A stretch of DNA of 47,139 nt from Blautia schinkii DSM 10518. Its GTDB lineage: Bacteria > Bacillota > Clostridia > Lachnospirales > Lachnospiraceae. The position numbers and the translations under genes are program-made. The DNA lies in NCBI GenBank assembly GCA_000702025.1, contig JNKJ01000040.1, positions 1 through 47,139 of the forward strand. The letters run 5' to 3'. The notes under the pieces are model-generated. The model searched no databases. It was given only the letters and a program-made list of their open reading frames with translations, and was not told where the DNA came from. This document shows positions 5,958 to 15,216 of the stretch, piece after piece (positions within the stretch are counted from its first letter, which is position 1; each line of letters begins with the position of its first letter).

Positions 5958-8819
5958 CTACTTTACTACAACTTTTTTTACATTAGACCACTTGCTGAAA
6001 ACCTTCCGTTTGTTTTCGGAGGATCTGTTCCAGGCGTGGAGACCTGCATAATACGTTCCCTTGGGTACATTCTGAAAGGTCGCGGTTACTGTATTTCCGT
6101 TTGTTATCTTACGGACCAGGGAACCGTATTCCACGGGGCGGTTTTCTCCGCTTACTTTTTTTGCCTTTTTTCCGAGAACCAGGTCATAGCCCGCTGCCTT
6201 GACGGATTTGGTATAGGTTACCGTTACGGTGGAGCCGCTTACCTGAACCTTTTTGATTTTCGGTGTGGAGGGCATGTCGGAGGTAATCTTGAGTTTGACA
6301 AGCTTCGACCATGGGCTGAATACTTTTTTGCCGTCGGCATTGCGCACCCAGGCATGAACGGCTGCATAGCAGACGCCCTTTGGAAGGTAGCGGAAGGTAG
6401 TGTTTGTGTAAGGTTTATTCTTGTTTACCAGCAGATAATCTTTTTCACGGAGGCAGTTGGGATTATGGCTGATAATATAATCGTAGCCCTCCGCGCCCGC
6501 GACGGGAGCCGTAAGAGCTAAGGATACTTTATTGCCATTGATTTCGGTTTTTGTGCTGTCAAGCTCCGGTTTTCCAAAGGAGACGACCGTTCCGCTTCCT
6601 GCGACCGTTCCGTTGTCGGTAAAGGCTCCGGCGGCAATTACAGAGGCGTCTGCTTCCAGAAGTAATGTTCCCCCATTGGTTAAGCTTCCTGCCACGGTAA
6701 CTGTCCGTCCCTCCGTAATCGTGATCTCAGCGCCTTCCTCAATGGTAATGTCACCATTGATCGTGATGTCCTCCACAACAGAGCCGACAGCGCCGGATAA
6801 GACATCCTCTCTGCCGTCCCACAGAAGCAGGGGAAGCTCTTCTCTGTTTGATCTTTCAACGATTAAGAGCTGGACGCGGGGACTTGTGGTGGTCATTTCC
6901 TCACATTCCGGGAAGGAATACACGGTGAGGTATTGAAGCCCGCTTCCTACATGAATTTTCTCAATATTATTACAATCCGCAAAAGCAGAATTCCCGACGT
7001 GCGTAATATTGTCGGACAGTATCAATTCTCCGGTAAAGCCGCTGCACTCGCAAAATGCAGCAACTCCTATGCTGGTCAGCCCCTCAGGGAGGACCAGCTC
7101 ACCGGTAAAACCATCGCACTTATAGAATGCATAATCCCCAATACTGGTAAGACTTTCCGGCAGCCGTAATTCCCCGATGAAGCTGCTGCATTTCCAAAAT
7201 GCAAAGTCGCCTACGCTGGTCAGTCCTTCCGGCAGAATCAATGAACCTGTAAATTCCTGCGCAGCAAAAGCATATTCTCCGATGCTGGTTATTCCTTCAG
7301 GAATCCTCAGTTCTCCGGTATAATTGCAGTCTGACAATGCATACGCTTTGATTTCTGTCACACGATAATCCGTTCCCTCATTTTGCACCGACTCAGGTAT
7401 TATTAAGTTTTCACCTGTATCAGACAATACGGAAGACAGTCTGACAAGCTTGTGTTCCTCATCAATTATCTCAAACATCAAGCCTTCGTGTTCAAAAGGC
7501 CCGTTGGGTAAGGAAGGTTCGGAAGAACCGGAGGGCTCATAGGCGGCACCGTTTAATGTGACGTTTTTGCATCCGGCCTCGTACGCCTGCTGTGCAAGCG
7601 CAGAGTTTTTTGCTTCACATGTAAATGTGCAGTTATAAAAAGCCGCCAATCCGATTTCTTTAATAGTGTCGGGTAATATTACAGTTCCTGTAATTCCGCC
7701 GCAGTTTACGAAGGCACCCAAGCCAATTTCAACGATGCCATCCGGCAGTGTTAACGTTCCGTTAAAGCCGGTACAGCCTATGAATACCCCCATTTCCAGA
7801 ACGGTAAGTCCTTTCGGGAGAATAAGATTTCCGGTAAAGCCGTTGCAATTCATAAATGCACCGCCTCCGATACTGACAAGACTTTCCGGCAATATGAGCC
7901 TTCCGGTAAAGCCGCAGTTGTAAAATGCAGCTTCTCCGATACTGGTCAGTCCGGCCGGAAGCTGTAATTCTCCGGTAAAACCACAGCTTTGAAAGACATA
8001 ATTTCCAATTCCTGTCATACTTGACGGCAATGTTAAGCTGCCGGTAAAACCGCAGGAATAAAACGCGTAATCTCCGATGTGGACAAGGCTGTCCGGCAGC
8101 ATAAGGTCACCGGTAAGCCCGGTGCAGGAGTAAAAGGCGTTCTCTCCGATGCTTTCCAAGCCTTCCGGCAGAGTAAGCCCGGTAAGTCCGGTACAGGAGT
8201 AAAAGGCATTCATGCCAATGCTTTTCAGGCTGTCTGGCATAATAATTCCTGTAATTCCCGCGCAGGAATAAAAAGCATTCTCATCTATGATCTCCAGGCT
8301 TCCCGGCAGCTTCAATTCCCCGGTAAGGGACTCACACTCCTGAAACGCCCACGGCCCTATGCTGACAATGGTATCCGGAAAGGTAACCCCCGTTATGTTC
8401 TTGTTTTGGTAAAAGGCATCCTCCCCGAGAGAAACCACCGTATATGTTTTTCCTGTTTCCTCAATCGTGATCTCGGCAGGTACGACCACCATGCCGCTGG
8501 CTGCGCTTCCGTCCTGAATCTGCACCTTACCCGGAGCGATTTCCTTGTAACGTATTCCGTCCTTTATAAACCTGTCATTAATGGCAACCAGCACAGGTGT
8601 ATCTGACACGTCTGCTGCATCCTCCGGGACTGAAAATATCCCTTCCGGGACAGTTTCTACCCGGTCTGCCTCCGGCTCCGAAGGACTTCCGATAAGCTCC
8701 GCTGAGCTGATATCAGGCATATTCTGCCCATCGTCAAAATCCGCGGCGGTGACTCCATGTGCCGGAGCAACCCCAAGCACTCCGGCTAGAAATATAACTG
8801 CCAGTTTCTTCATTTTCAT
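5958..8819 (-). CDS. Secreted BspA-type leucine-rich-repeat surface protein
   Basis: This 953-residue protein starts with a signal peptide (about 1-27, ending AHGVTAA). Two blocks of BspA-like LRR_5 repeats of roughly 22-24 residues follow, with the recurring pattern FTGELxLPxGLTSIGxxAFxxC (about 120-415 and 480-650). A beta-rich segment with DITINGDITIEEGAEITI comes next, then two related Ig/FN3-like C-terminal modules that share YLPKGVCYAAVHAW and NVPKGTYYAGLHAW. No LPXTG sorting signal is visible. Such proteins are usually cell-surface or secreted and take part in adhesion or protein contacts. Transcription runs toward the terminator at 5859-5890. The start follows an AAAAGGGAGGG site. The repeated DNA makes it prone to length variation. 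Confidence 0.93.
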   Translation of the reverse strand: MKMKKLAVIFLAGVLGVAPAHGVTAADFDDGQNMPDISSAELIGSPSEPEADRVETVPEGIFSVPEDAADVSDTPVLVAINDRFIKDGIRYKEIAPGKVQIQDGSAASGMVVVPAEITIEETGKTYTVVSLGEDAFYQNKNITGVTFPDTIVSIGPWAFQECESLTGELKLPGSLEIIDENAFYSCAGITGIIMPDSLKSIGMNAFYSCTGLTGLTLPEGLESIGENAFYSCTGLTGDLMLPDSLVHIGDYAFYSCGFTGSLTLPSSMTGIGNYVFQSCGFTGELQLPAGLTSIGEAAFYNCGFTGRLILPESLVSIGGGAFMNCNGFTGNLILPKGLTVLEMGVFIGCTGFNGTLTLPDGIVEIGLGAFVNCGGITGTVILPDTIKEIGLAAFYNCTFTCEAKNSALAQQAYEAGCKNVTLNGAAYEPSGSSEPSLPNGPFEHEGLMFEIIDEEHKLVRLSSVLSDTGENLIIPESVQNEGTDYRVTEIKAYALSDCNYTGELRIPEGITSIGEYAFAAQEFTGSLILPEGLTSVGDFAFWKCSSFIGELRLPESLTSIGDYAFYKCDGFTGELVLPEGLTSIGVAAFCECSGFTGELILSDNITHVGNSAFADCNNIEKIHVGSGLQYLTVYSFPECEEMTTTSPRVQLLIVERSNREELPLLLWDGREDVLSGAVGSVVEDITINGDITIEEGAEITITEGRTVTVAGSLTNGGTLLLEADASVIAAGAFTDNGTVAGSGTVVSFGKPELDSTKTEINGNKVSLALTAPVAGAEGYDYIISHNPNCLREKDYLLVNKNKPYTNTTFRYLPKGVCYAAVHAWVRNADGKKVFSPWSKLVKLKITSDMPSTPKIKKVQVSGSTVTVTYTKSVKAAGYDLVLGKKAKKVSGENRPVEYGSLVRKITNGNTVTATFQNVPKGTYYAGLHAWNRSSENKRKVFSKWSNVKKVVVK

Positions 8820-8940
8820 TGCCGTTCCCTCCCTTTTCTCTGTGCGAAAATACGAGTATGATATAACTCTATTTTATCAGTTATGGGAGAGACGGTAAAT
8901 GACACAGGCTGCCATTACTGCCTATTCGGTAAAAATCTAC

Positions 8941-9001
8941 CTTACATTTACCTGAGAACAATAAATCATCTACTTACATTTACAAAGAACAATAAATCAT
9001 C
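8941..9001. repeat. Two 32-bp tandem repeats upstream of the LRR gene
   Basis: CTTACATTTAC followed by GAACAATAAATCATC occurs at 8941-8970 and again at 8973-9001, with a period of 32 bp. The repeats lie between the sensor-kinase stop and the LRR gene promoter region. Confidence 0.7.
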
Positions 9002-9037
9002 AACATATATTTATCCGTCGTGCTTATTCCTGCTGAA

Positions 9038-11851
9038 TCACATGAACTGTTTCCGGTAATCCGTAGGCGAGATGCGGAATTTCTTACGGAAAATGTGGAA
9101 AAATTCATCCGCGTCTTTGAAACCGCAGTTCTCTACAATCTGGTAGATATTCAGCTTAGGGTCAGCCAGAAGCTCAACTGCGTGGTTCAGCCGCTCCTCC
9201 TCAATGAAGTTCTCGAGACTTCGTCCTGTGCGCTCTTTCAAATGGCTGTCAAGCTGGGCAGGGGTCTTTCCGAAATGATCCGAAATCTCCTCAAGGCTTG
9301 TGTTCAGGCAGTTTTCCTGCACATAGCGGATCATCTGGTGGGTCTGACTGTCAATGCCATAGAAGCTGAATTCCTCCGAGGTCACCAGATAGGTGAAGAG
9401 CAGAAGGAAAAATGCTTCTAGGGCGAAGGACTGATGGAACCCATTGTCTGCGTACTCCTGGATTATTGAGGTAAGTAAGGTCTGTGCATGGAGGCTGTGT
9501 CCCAGTGAAAAGAAGATATAATTCTTATCCATCTGCCCGTCGCGGCGGAAGAAAGAAGAAATCAGATTGTCTTCCTCATAAAAGGCCTTTAGCGTACGTT
9601 CAAACACACCCGGTTTGAGACAGAAGTTTATCAGCAGAGTATCCGGCTGCTGATACTTAAGCGAATGTACTGCCTTTCTGCTTAGAATCACCAGATCTCC
9701 CGCGGACATGTAGACCTCATTGCCGTCGATCATATTGATCAAAGAACCGCTGCACACATAATTAAGCTCAAAATACTCATGTGTATGGTCCGGAAAATTC
9801 CCGCTCACCTCATGCGTGAGGATATAAAGATTCTCATCAGGGGAGAGTTTGTCGGAAAGTTGATGCAGACTGCGCATATTGTACATATTCTGCGTGATTC
9901 TCTGACTGTAGTCCAGAAGCTTTTCCGGGGAAACAGTATTCATATTAGGAGTGTTGGCATGGCTGGAGACCGTGACCAGAGGCCCGAGCGGACGTACCGG
10001 CAGTCCTCGCTGGGTAAGCAGGTACGGATTCTGGTATTCTTTCTGGGCGGGAATGCGTATCTGTACCTCTGTGCCTTTGCCTGGCTCGCTCTCATAGGTG
10101 AGACCATATTCTGCGCCGTAAAGAATCTGCAGACGGCGGTGTGTGTTATAGATGGCGATATTTGTTCCCCCGGAAGTACTCTGCCCGTCTCCTGAAAGGA
10201 TGGTGGGCATTTTCTCGGGCGGGATGCCTACCCCGTCATCGGAAATCAACAGCACAATGTCATTGTCCTCCATCCACCCGGTGAGCACAATGGTCCCTGA
10301 TTTGCTGTCCTTTTCCAAAATGCCGTGTAGAATGGCATTTTCAATGACAGGCTGGAGGGTGAGCTTGGGAATCTGATATTCCATCAGCTCATCGGGAATG
10401 TCGCAGATCAGCTCAATGCTGTCATGGAAACGCATATTTTGCAGCCGCACGTAGATGGTCACGTGCTCTTCCTCTTTGGCAATGGTGCTGAGACTCTGCT
10501 TACGGCTCAAGGTCAGCTTATAGAACCGGGAAAGATTCTGCACCGCGTCGCTGATTTCTGAGGTGCGGCCCTGCTGGGCAAGCCAGTTGATCATATCCAT
10601 GGTGTTGTAGAGGAAATGCGGATTGATCTGGGCCTGCAGGGAGTTGAACTCCGCGATACGCAGATCCTCGGCTGCCTTGGCCTGGTTTTCCATAAGCTGG
10701 TTCATTTTCCGGGTCATATAGTTATAAGTGTCAATGAGATCACCCACCTCGTCATGTGCCAGAGGGCTTCCCATGGGGACTGGAGGCCCCTCGCGCACCT
10801 TTCTCATCTGGCTGATCACCGAGGAGATACGGTTGGTGATGGAGCGGGAAAGGGAGTTGGCAATGAAAAATGCCAGTACCAGAAATCCCAGGTAAAGCGC
10901 GGCAAACTGTAGCATGATCTTGTTGCTCTGCTCGATCAAAGGTTTAGACGGCAGGACAGTCACCATGAACCAGTTAGGCTGGCCTATATTGTAAAAGCCC
11001 GCATAAATCTTTTTATCAAGTATGGTTCGTTCTATGAAGTTGTTGGACGACATGAAGGAATCCTCTATAGTCTCGTAGTTCAGCCAGTAAATACCGGACA
11101 GAGACTCATTGGAGGAGGCCACCAGGTTATCACGGTCATTGATAATATAAGAAACACTTCCGTCCAGAGACAGGTTTTCTCCGAGAATCTTTTTGATGCT
11201 GTCGCTGGAATAGTACACCGCTACGTAAGCATTGTAGGGGACGGAATGGTAATACAGGCTGATGGATCTGATATATGCCATATCTCCGAACTGCGCCTGC
11301 TCCTGGGCACCCAGGTAGAAAGGCGGGCAGAAAAGCTCCGAGGTTCCGGTCCCTTTGAAAATTCCGTTCCAGTAGGTTCCCTGAGCATCTATCATTGGTG
11401 CGAAAATCCCTTCCGTGGACGGTGCAGAAAAAAGTGGGGAGTCCTGGTCAGGCAGGTCCACATAGATACGCAGACCTGTAATTTTTTCCCGGTTAATAAG
11501 CCCCTGGACATAGGAGCGGAAATTTGCCGCTTCCCTGGAATTTGCAAGTTTGGACAAAGGCTCATTCACAGGCTGGTGGAACATGGTCTCAAAAAATTTC
11601 TGAGAGGTGATATTTGATAGGGAATCCACCACGCCCTGTACCTTTTCTTCTATGATCGGGGCGGTCTTGGCGGAGGTGTCCTGCTCCTGACGTATGGTAT
11701 CGCTGACCACCATATCATACAGACGCCCATAAAAGAAGAGCACAAGCATCAATGCAGGTACGGTCACCGTAAGCATGAGGGCAAGGGTGAACTTTGACTG
11801 CAGCTTCATGTCTCCGTATTTCTGCCTGATATGTTTGAAAATTTTTTTCAT
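9038..11851 (-). CDS. YesM-type sensor histidine kinase fused to a cupin-AraC module
   Basis: This 937-residue protein has a membrane segment at about 21-42, a long extracytoplasmic sensor region (about 43-310), a second membrane span (312-333) and a HAMP-like linker. The kinase core of the LytS/YesM type follows, with the phospho-accepting His412 in QINPHFLYN, the N-box PVIENA (501-506) and DDGVGI. Typical proteins of this class end near residue 605. Here the chain continues into a cupin-like sensor (about 670-790, HTHEYFELNYVC) and an AraC helix-turn-helix pair (about 840-937, ending FRISPTDYRKQF). The added part resembles the separate regulator at 22378-23361. A DNA-binding domain on a membrane kinase is odd and implies membrane-tethered transcription control. 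Its start overlaps the response-regulator stop (TAATG). Confidence 0.92.
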   Translation of the reverse strand: MKKIFKHIRQKYGDMKLQSKFTLALMLTVTVPALMLVLFFYGRLYDMVVSDTIRQEQDTSAKTAPIIEEKVQGVVDSLSNITSQKFFETMFHQPVNEPLSKLANSREAANFRSYVQGLINREKITGLRIYVDLPDQDSPLFSAPSTEGIFAPMIDAQGTYWNGIFKGTGTSELFCPPFYLGAQEQAQFGDMAYIRSISLYYHSVPYNAYVAVYYSSDSIKKILGENLSLDGSVSYIINDRDNLVASSNESLSGIYWLNYETIEDSFMSSNNFIERTILDKKIYAGFYNIGQPNWFMVTVLPSKPLIEQSNKIMLQFAALYLGFLVLAFFIANSLSRSITNRISSVISQMRKVREGPPVPMGSPLAHDEVGDLIDTYNYMTRKMNQLMENQAKAAEDLRIAEFNSLQAQINPHFLYNTMDMINWLAQQGRTSEISDAVQNLSRFYKLTLSRKQSLSTIAKEEEHVTIYVRLQNMRFHDSIELICDIPDELMEYQIPKLTLQPVIENAILHGILEKDSKSGTIVLTGWMEDNDIVLLISDDGVGIPPEKMPTILSGDGQSTSGGTNIAIYNTHRRLQILYGAEYGLTYESEPGKGTEVQIRIPAQKEYQNPYLLTQRGLPVRPLGPLVTVSSHANTPNMNTVSPEKLLDYSQRITQNMYNMRSLHQLSDKLSPDENLYILTHEVSGNFPDHTHEYFELNYVCSGSLINMIDGNEVYMSAGDLVILSRKAVHSLKYQQPDTLLINFCLKPGVFERTLKAFYEEDNLISSFFRRDGQMDKNYIFFSLGHSLHAQTLLTSIIQEYADNGFHQSFALEAFFLLLFTYLVTSEEFSFYGIDSQTHQMIRYVQENCLNTSLEEISDHFGKTPAQLDSHLKERTGRSLENFIEEERLNHAVELLADPKLNIYQIVENCGFKDADEFFHIFRKKFRISPTDYRKQFM

Positions 11852-13446
11852 TATGTCATTTTCTCCCTGTATTCTGACGGGGAAAACCCTGTATACTTTT
11901 TGAAGCTTTTTCCAAAGTAATTGCCGTCGCTGTAGCCTACTTTGGAGGAGATATCCGCGATTTTATACCGGGAGTCTCCCAGGAGCTGTTTTGCCTTCTC
12001 CATCCGGTATTCTGTGAGATACTGGTTCAGGGTCTGTCCGGTTTCGTTTTTGAAAAAGGTACACACATAGGAGGCGGACAGGAACACATGGGCACTGATA
12101 TCCTTAACGGAAAGCGTTTCATTCATGTAATTCTTGCCGATATAATCCTTAATCAAAAAGATTGTGGGATTTTCTGTCACTGCGTTCTGTGCGTCTATAA
12201 AGAAAGCTTCGGTCTTATCCAGAAGGGTTTGGTGAAGCTCCTCAAAGGTAAAGCATTTTTCCAGCGTATCCACAATGTTCCCCTGCTCCGGGTTTCCCAT
12301 GAGCTGCTGTTGTCTGCGGATGTCCTCAAGCACAATAAAAAGCTTGTAATACAAGTCCTTGACCTGGTTCGGCAGGACATCCGGATTTCTGTCGTAAAAC
12401 GTAAACAAGGTGTCAAGAAGTGCAGTACAGCCCTCCTTGTCTTTGGAAGAGAGGAGCTCGCCAAAGCTTTTCTCTGGCGCCGGGGGAAGCTGGCTGGTGG
12501 CTGTGTCCTGTCTACGTATACGCTGCACGTTCCCGGAAGCATCCGGGACAAAAAAGGCAGAGGAAGCTTCTGCGGATAAGAAAGTTCCGGCAGGGAAGAA
12601 GAAACAGCTTTGCAGCAGGATCACGGCCGAGGTGTAGGACTGGTACGCCCTGGAAATACCTGCCGCGGCCTCCCCGGCGACAATGAAAAATTTACTGTAG
12701 GAGGCGTACTGCCGGCAAAGGAAATCCCCGATGCTTTTTAGGATGGTTTCCGACGGCTTCACAGTGCCGAACACGTAATACACGATATACTGGGTGTGTT
12801 TTTCCACATGGATGCATTCCAGATGATAATACTTTAAAAATTCCTGAAAAGCCTGATGACGTTCGTCAGGGAGCGGGCCGGAAAGCTCGGCCTGTGTATC
12901 CAGCTTTACAATGAACGCGGTGAAAAAGGTTCCGGGCGTGAGACGCAGAGACAGTTCCCCCACAAGCTGGGAGATACTTTCGCTGTTCGGTTCATAAGGT
13001 GTGGTGAGCAGCATGGCAAGGCGGGAGGCGGTTTCCATGGAATGCAGAGTTTCGCCCTGGTGGGAGCGGAGCTTCTGATTATATAATTCCCTTGCTTCGA
13101 GCACTGCGGAGCGGATTTCCTCAGGGTCCAGCGGTTTTTCAATATAATTTACGGCTTTCAGCTTGATTGCGGCCTTTAGATATTCCTTATCGGAATAGCC
13201 GCTCATAAAAATAGGTACGGTGTCGGGAAGGATGCTTTCCAGGCGTTCCAGCATCACGATTCCGTCCATCCGCGGCATACGCACGTCGCACAGTATGATT
13301 TCCGGTTTATGTAAGCGTGCCATCTCCAGGCCGTTCATCCCATCGTCCGCCTGAAGTACCTCTTCGATACCCAGCGCCGGCCAGTCAATAGAGGAAATAA
13401 CTCCGGTACGGGTGAGCTCTTCATCGTCTACAATCAGTAATTTCAT
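11851..13446 (-). CDS. YesN-type response regulator with AraC DNA-binding domain
   Basis: The protein has a receiver domain whose acidic pair lies in IVDDEE and whose phospho-acceptor Asp lies in LCDVRMPRMDG, a long middle region, and a C-terminal AraC-type helix-turn-helix (YMNETLSVKDISAHVF through GFSPSEYREKM). I prefer the start at 13446, because GGAGAG lies just upstream and the protein then begins MKLLIVDDE. A start at 13458 is possible but lacks a ribosome site. The sensor kinase follows with a 1-nt overlap. Because the gene is divergent from the rhaT operon, the likely target is that promoter, where two 20-bp-spaced direct repeats are found. Confidence 0.93.
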   Translation of the reverse strand: MKLLIVDDEELTRTGVISSIDWPALGIEEVLQADDGMNGLEMARLHKPEIILCDVRMPRMDGIVMLERLESILPDTVPIFMSGYSDKEYLKAAIKLKAVNYIEKPLDPEEIRSAVLEARELYNQKLRSHQGETLHSMETASRLAMLLTTPYEPNSESISQLVGELSLRLTPGTFFTAFIVKLDTQAELSGPLPDERHQAFQEFLKYYHLECIHVEKHTQYIVYYVFGTVKPSETILKSIGDFLCRQYASYSKFFIVAGEAAAGISRAYQSYTSAVILLQSCFFFPAGTFLSAEASSAFFVPDASGNVQRIRRQDTATSQLPPAPEKSFGELLSSKDKEGCTALLDTLFTFYDRNPDVLPNQVKDLYYKLFIVLEDIRRQQQLMGNPEQGNIVDTLEKCFTFEELHQTLLDKTEAFFIDAQNAVTENPTIFLIKDYIGKNYMNETLSVKDISAHVFLSASYVCTFFKNETGQTLNQYLTEYRMEKAKQLLGDSRYKIADISSKVGYSDGNYFGKSFKKYTGFSPSEYREKMT

Positions 13447-13485
13447 TTTTCTCTCCATATAGTAATATATTTCGGGTATTTTCCG

Positions 13486-13503
13486 TACGAATCATGGTTC
13501 GTA
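13486..13503. promoter_or_regulatory. Inverted repeat near response-regulator promoter
   Basis: TACGAA-N6-TTCGTA lies in the divergent intergenic region, about 40 bp upstream of the response-regulator start. It could be a regulator site. Evidence is limited to the symmetry. Confidence 0.35.
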
Positions 13504-13600
13504 TCAGTACACAGGTTTATTGTATATCGCGTAAGGGGTAACTGTAAAGGAATTGAATAGCTTCATTTTAGCATAACTTCATCGGAATTACGAGACTGGA

Positions 13601-13633
13601 AAATATTTTACCCTGATTCCAAATATTTTCCCA
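13601..13633 (+). promoter_or_regulatory. Direct repeats upstream of rhaT, probable AraC-type activator site
   Basis: AAATATTTT(A/C)CCC-like units start at 13601 and 13621, exactly 20 bp apart (two helical turns). They end just before the expected -35 region of the rhaT promoter, which has no good -35 hexamer. This geometry is typical for AraC-family activators, and the divergent gene encodes one. Confidence 0.6.
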
Positions 13634-13653
13634 TTTTCTATTTTGGGAGCCGA

Positions 13654-13662
13654 TGATACAAT
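13654..13662 (+). promoter_or_regulatory. Extended -10 element of the rhaT operon
   Basis: TGATACAAT gives an extended -10 (TACAAT at 13657-13662) about 40 bp upstream of the GTG start. The matching -35 position (13634-13639) reads TTTTCT, a poor match, which is consistent with activator dependence. Confidence 0.5.
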
Positions 13663-13704
13663 GAACGTGACTTAAAGAGAGAGAAAAAGGGAGGAGAGAG
13701 AGCC

Positions 13705-15216
13705 GTGTCTGAATATGTTCTTGAATTAAAAGGCATTACGAAGATTTTCCCTGGTGTGAAAGCATTGAATAACGTGCATTTCCAATTAAAGCCGGGCGAA
13801 GTTCATGCTCTGATGGGCGAAAACGGAGCCGGTAAGTCCACGTTCATCAAGGTGATCACCGGTGTACATAAGGCTGAGGAAGGCGAAATGTTCCTCAACG
13901 GCGAGAGGGTGGATTTCAGAGGCCCTAAGGATGCACAGGCAGCAGGTATTGCAGCCGTATACCAGCACCCCACATCCTATCCGCATCTGACTGTTGCGGA
14001 AAATATTTTTATGGGACATGAAATAATTAAACATAAAATGATTCAGTGGAAGGCCATGAATGTGGAGGCTAATAAGCTGCTTGCACAGCTTGACGCTGAT
14101 TTTGACGCGACTGCGGAGATGGGTAACTTAAGTGTTGCTCAGCAGCAGATGGTAGAAATTGCAAAGGCATTGTCCACAAATGCGCGGATTGTCATTCTTG
14201 ATGAGCCTACAGCCGCTCTTACCAGAAGCGAGTCAGAGAAGCTTTATAAGATTGTGGATAAGCTGAAGGAGGAAGGGGTTTCTGTTATCTTCATTTCTCA
14301 CCGTTTTGAGGATATGTACCGTTTGGCTTCCAGAGTAACGGTATTCCGTGATTCCCAGTACATCGGCACTTATGATGTGAATGGAATCACAAACGCAGAC
14401 CTGATCAAGGCAATGGTTGGCCGTGAGATCAGCGACCTGTTCCCTAAGCCGGTGGTGGAAATCGGCGAAGAGATGCTGAAAATCGAGAATTTCTCCCGTC
14501 TGGGATATTTCAAAAATGTGTCCTTTAACGTACACGCCGGAGAAATCGTCGGCCTGACCGGTCTGGTTGGAGCGGGACGTACCGAGGTTGTGGAGAGTGT
14601 GTGCGGAATCACACAGAAGGATTCAGGAAAGCTGTATCTGGAAGGACAGGAAGTACATATCAAACAGCCATCCGACGCAATGGAAAAGGGTATCATCCTT
14701 CTTCCGGAGGACAGACAGAAGGAAGGGCTGATCATGAGCTGGGGACTTGGAAGAAACGTAACACTTCCGACCATCAGCCAGTATGCAAAGAAGGGCATCA
14801 ATGACGAGAAGAAAGAGCGTGATCTCGCGAAACAGCTTCTCGAAGAAGTAGATACAAAGGCTGTCGATATTTTCCAGCCTGCAAGCTCCCTTTCAGGTGG
14901 TAACCAGCAGAAGGTCGTGGTTGCCAAGGCGCTGAGCCAGGAGATGAAGGTTGTTATCATGGATGAGCCCACCAAGGGTGTTGACGTAGGTGCCAAAGCC
15001 GAAATCTACGCCATCATGGGCGAGCTGGCTAAGAAGGGCTACGCGATCATCCTGATTTCTTCTGAAATGCCTGAGATTCTGGGCATGGCAGACCGTATCA
15101 TTGTTATGTGCGGCGGAAGAAAAACAGGTGAGCTGTCAAGAGAAGAGGCGACTCAGGAGAGAATCCTTGAGCTTGCAATGGAAAAGGGCAGCGCAGGAAA
15201 GGAGGCAGCTAAATAA
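13705..15216 (+). CDS. rhaT: Sugar ABC transporter ATPase (RbsA type), probable rhamnose importer
   Basis: This 503-residue protein carries two ATPase halves, as in RbsA/MglA/RhaT. The first has Walker A GENGAGKST and signature LSVAQQQMVEIAKAL. The second has the degenerate GLVGAGRTE and signature LSGGNQQKVVVAKAL, followed by VIMDEPTKGVDVG. The start is GTG at 13705 after GGGAGGAGAG. The next gene overlaps by 1 nt (TAATG). It energises the two permeases encoded downstream. The rhamnose assignment rests on the mutarotase gene at the end of the operon. The family also serves ribose, xylose, galactose and AI-2, so specificity is inferred. Confidence 0.9.
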   Translation: MSEYVLELKGITKIFPGVKALNNVHFQLKPGEVHALMGENGAGKSTFIKVITGVHKAEEGEMFLNGERVDFRGPKDAQAAGIAAVYQHPTSYPHLTVAENIFMGHEIIKHKMIQWKAMNVEANKLLAQLDADFDATAEMGNLSVAQQQMVEIAKALSTNARIVILDEPTAALTRSESEKLYKIVDKLKEEGVSVIFISHRFEDMYRLASRVTVFRDSQYIGTYDVNGITNADLIKAMVGREISDLFPKPVVEIGEEMLKIENFSRLGYFKNVSFNVHAGEIVGLTGLVGAGRTEVVESVCGITQKDSGKLYLEGQEVHIKQPSDAMEKGIILLPEDRQKEGLIMSWGLGRNVTLPTISQYAKKGINDEKKERDLAKQLLEEVDTKAVDIFQPASSLSGGNQQKVVVAKALSQEMKVVIMDEPTKGVDVGAKAEIYAIMGELAKKGYAIILISSEMPEILGMADRIIVMCGGRKTGELSREEATQERILELAMEKGSAGKEAAK

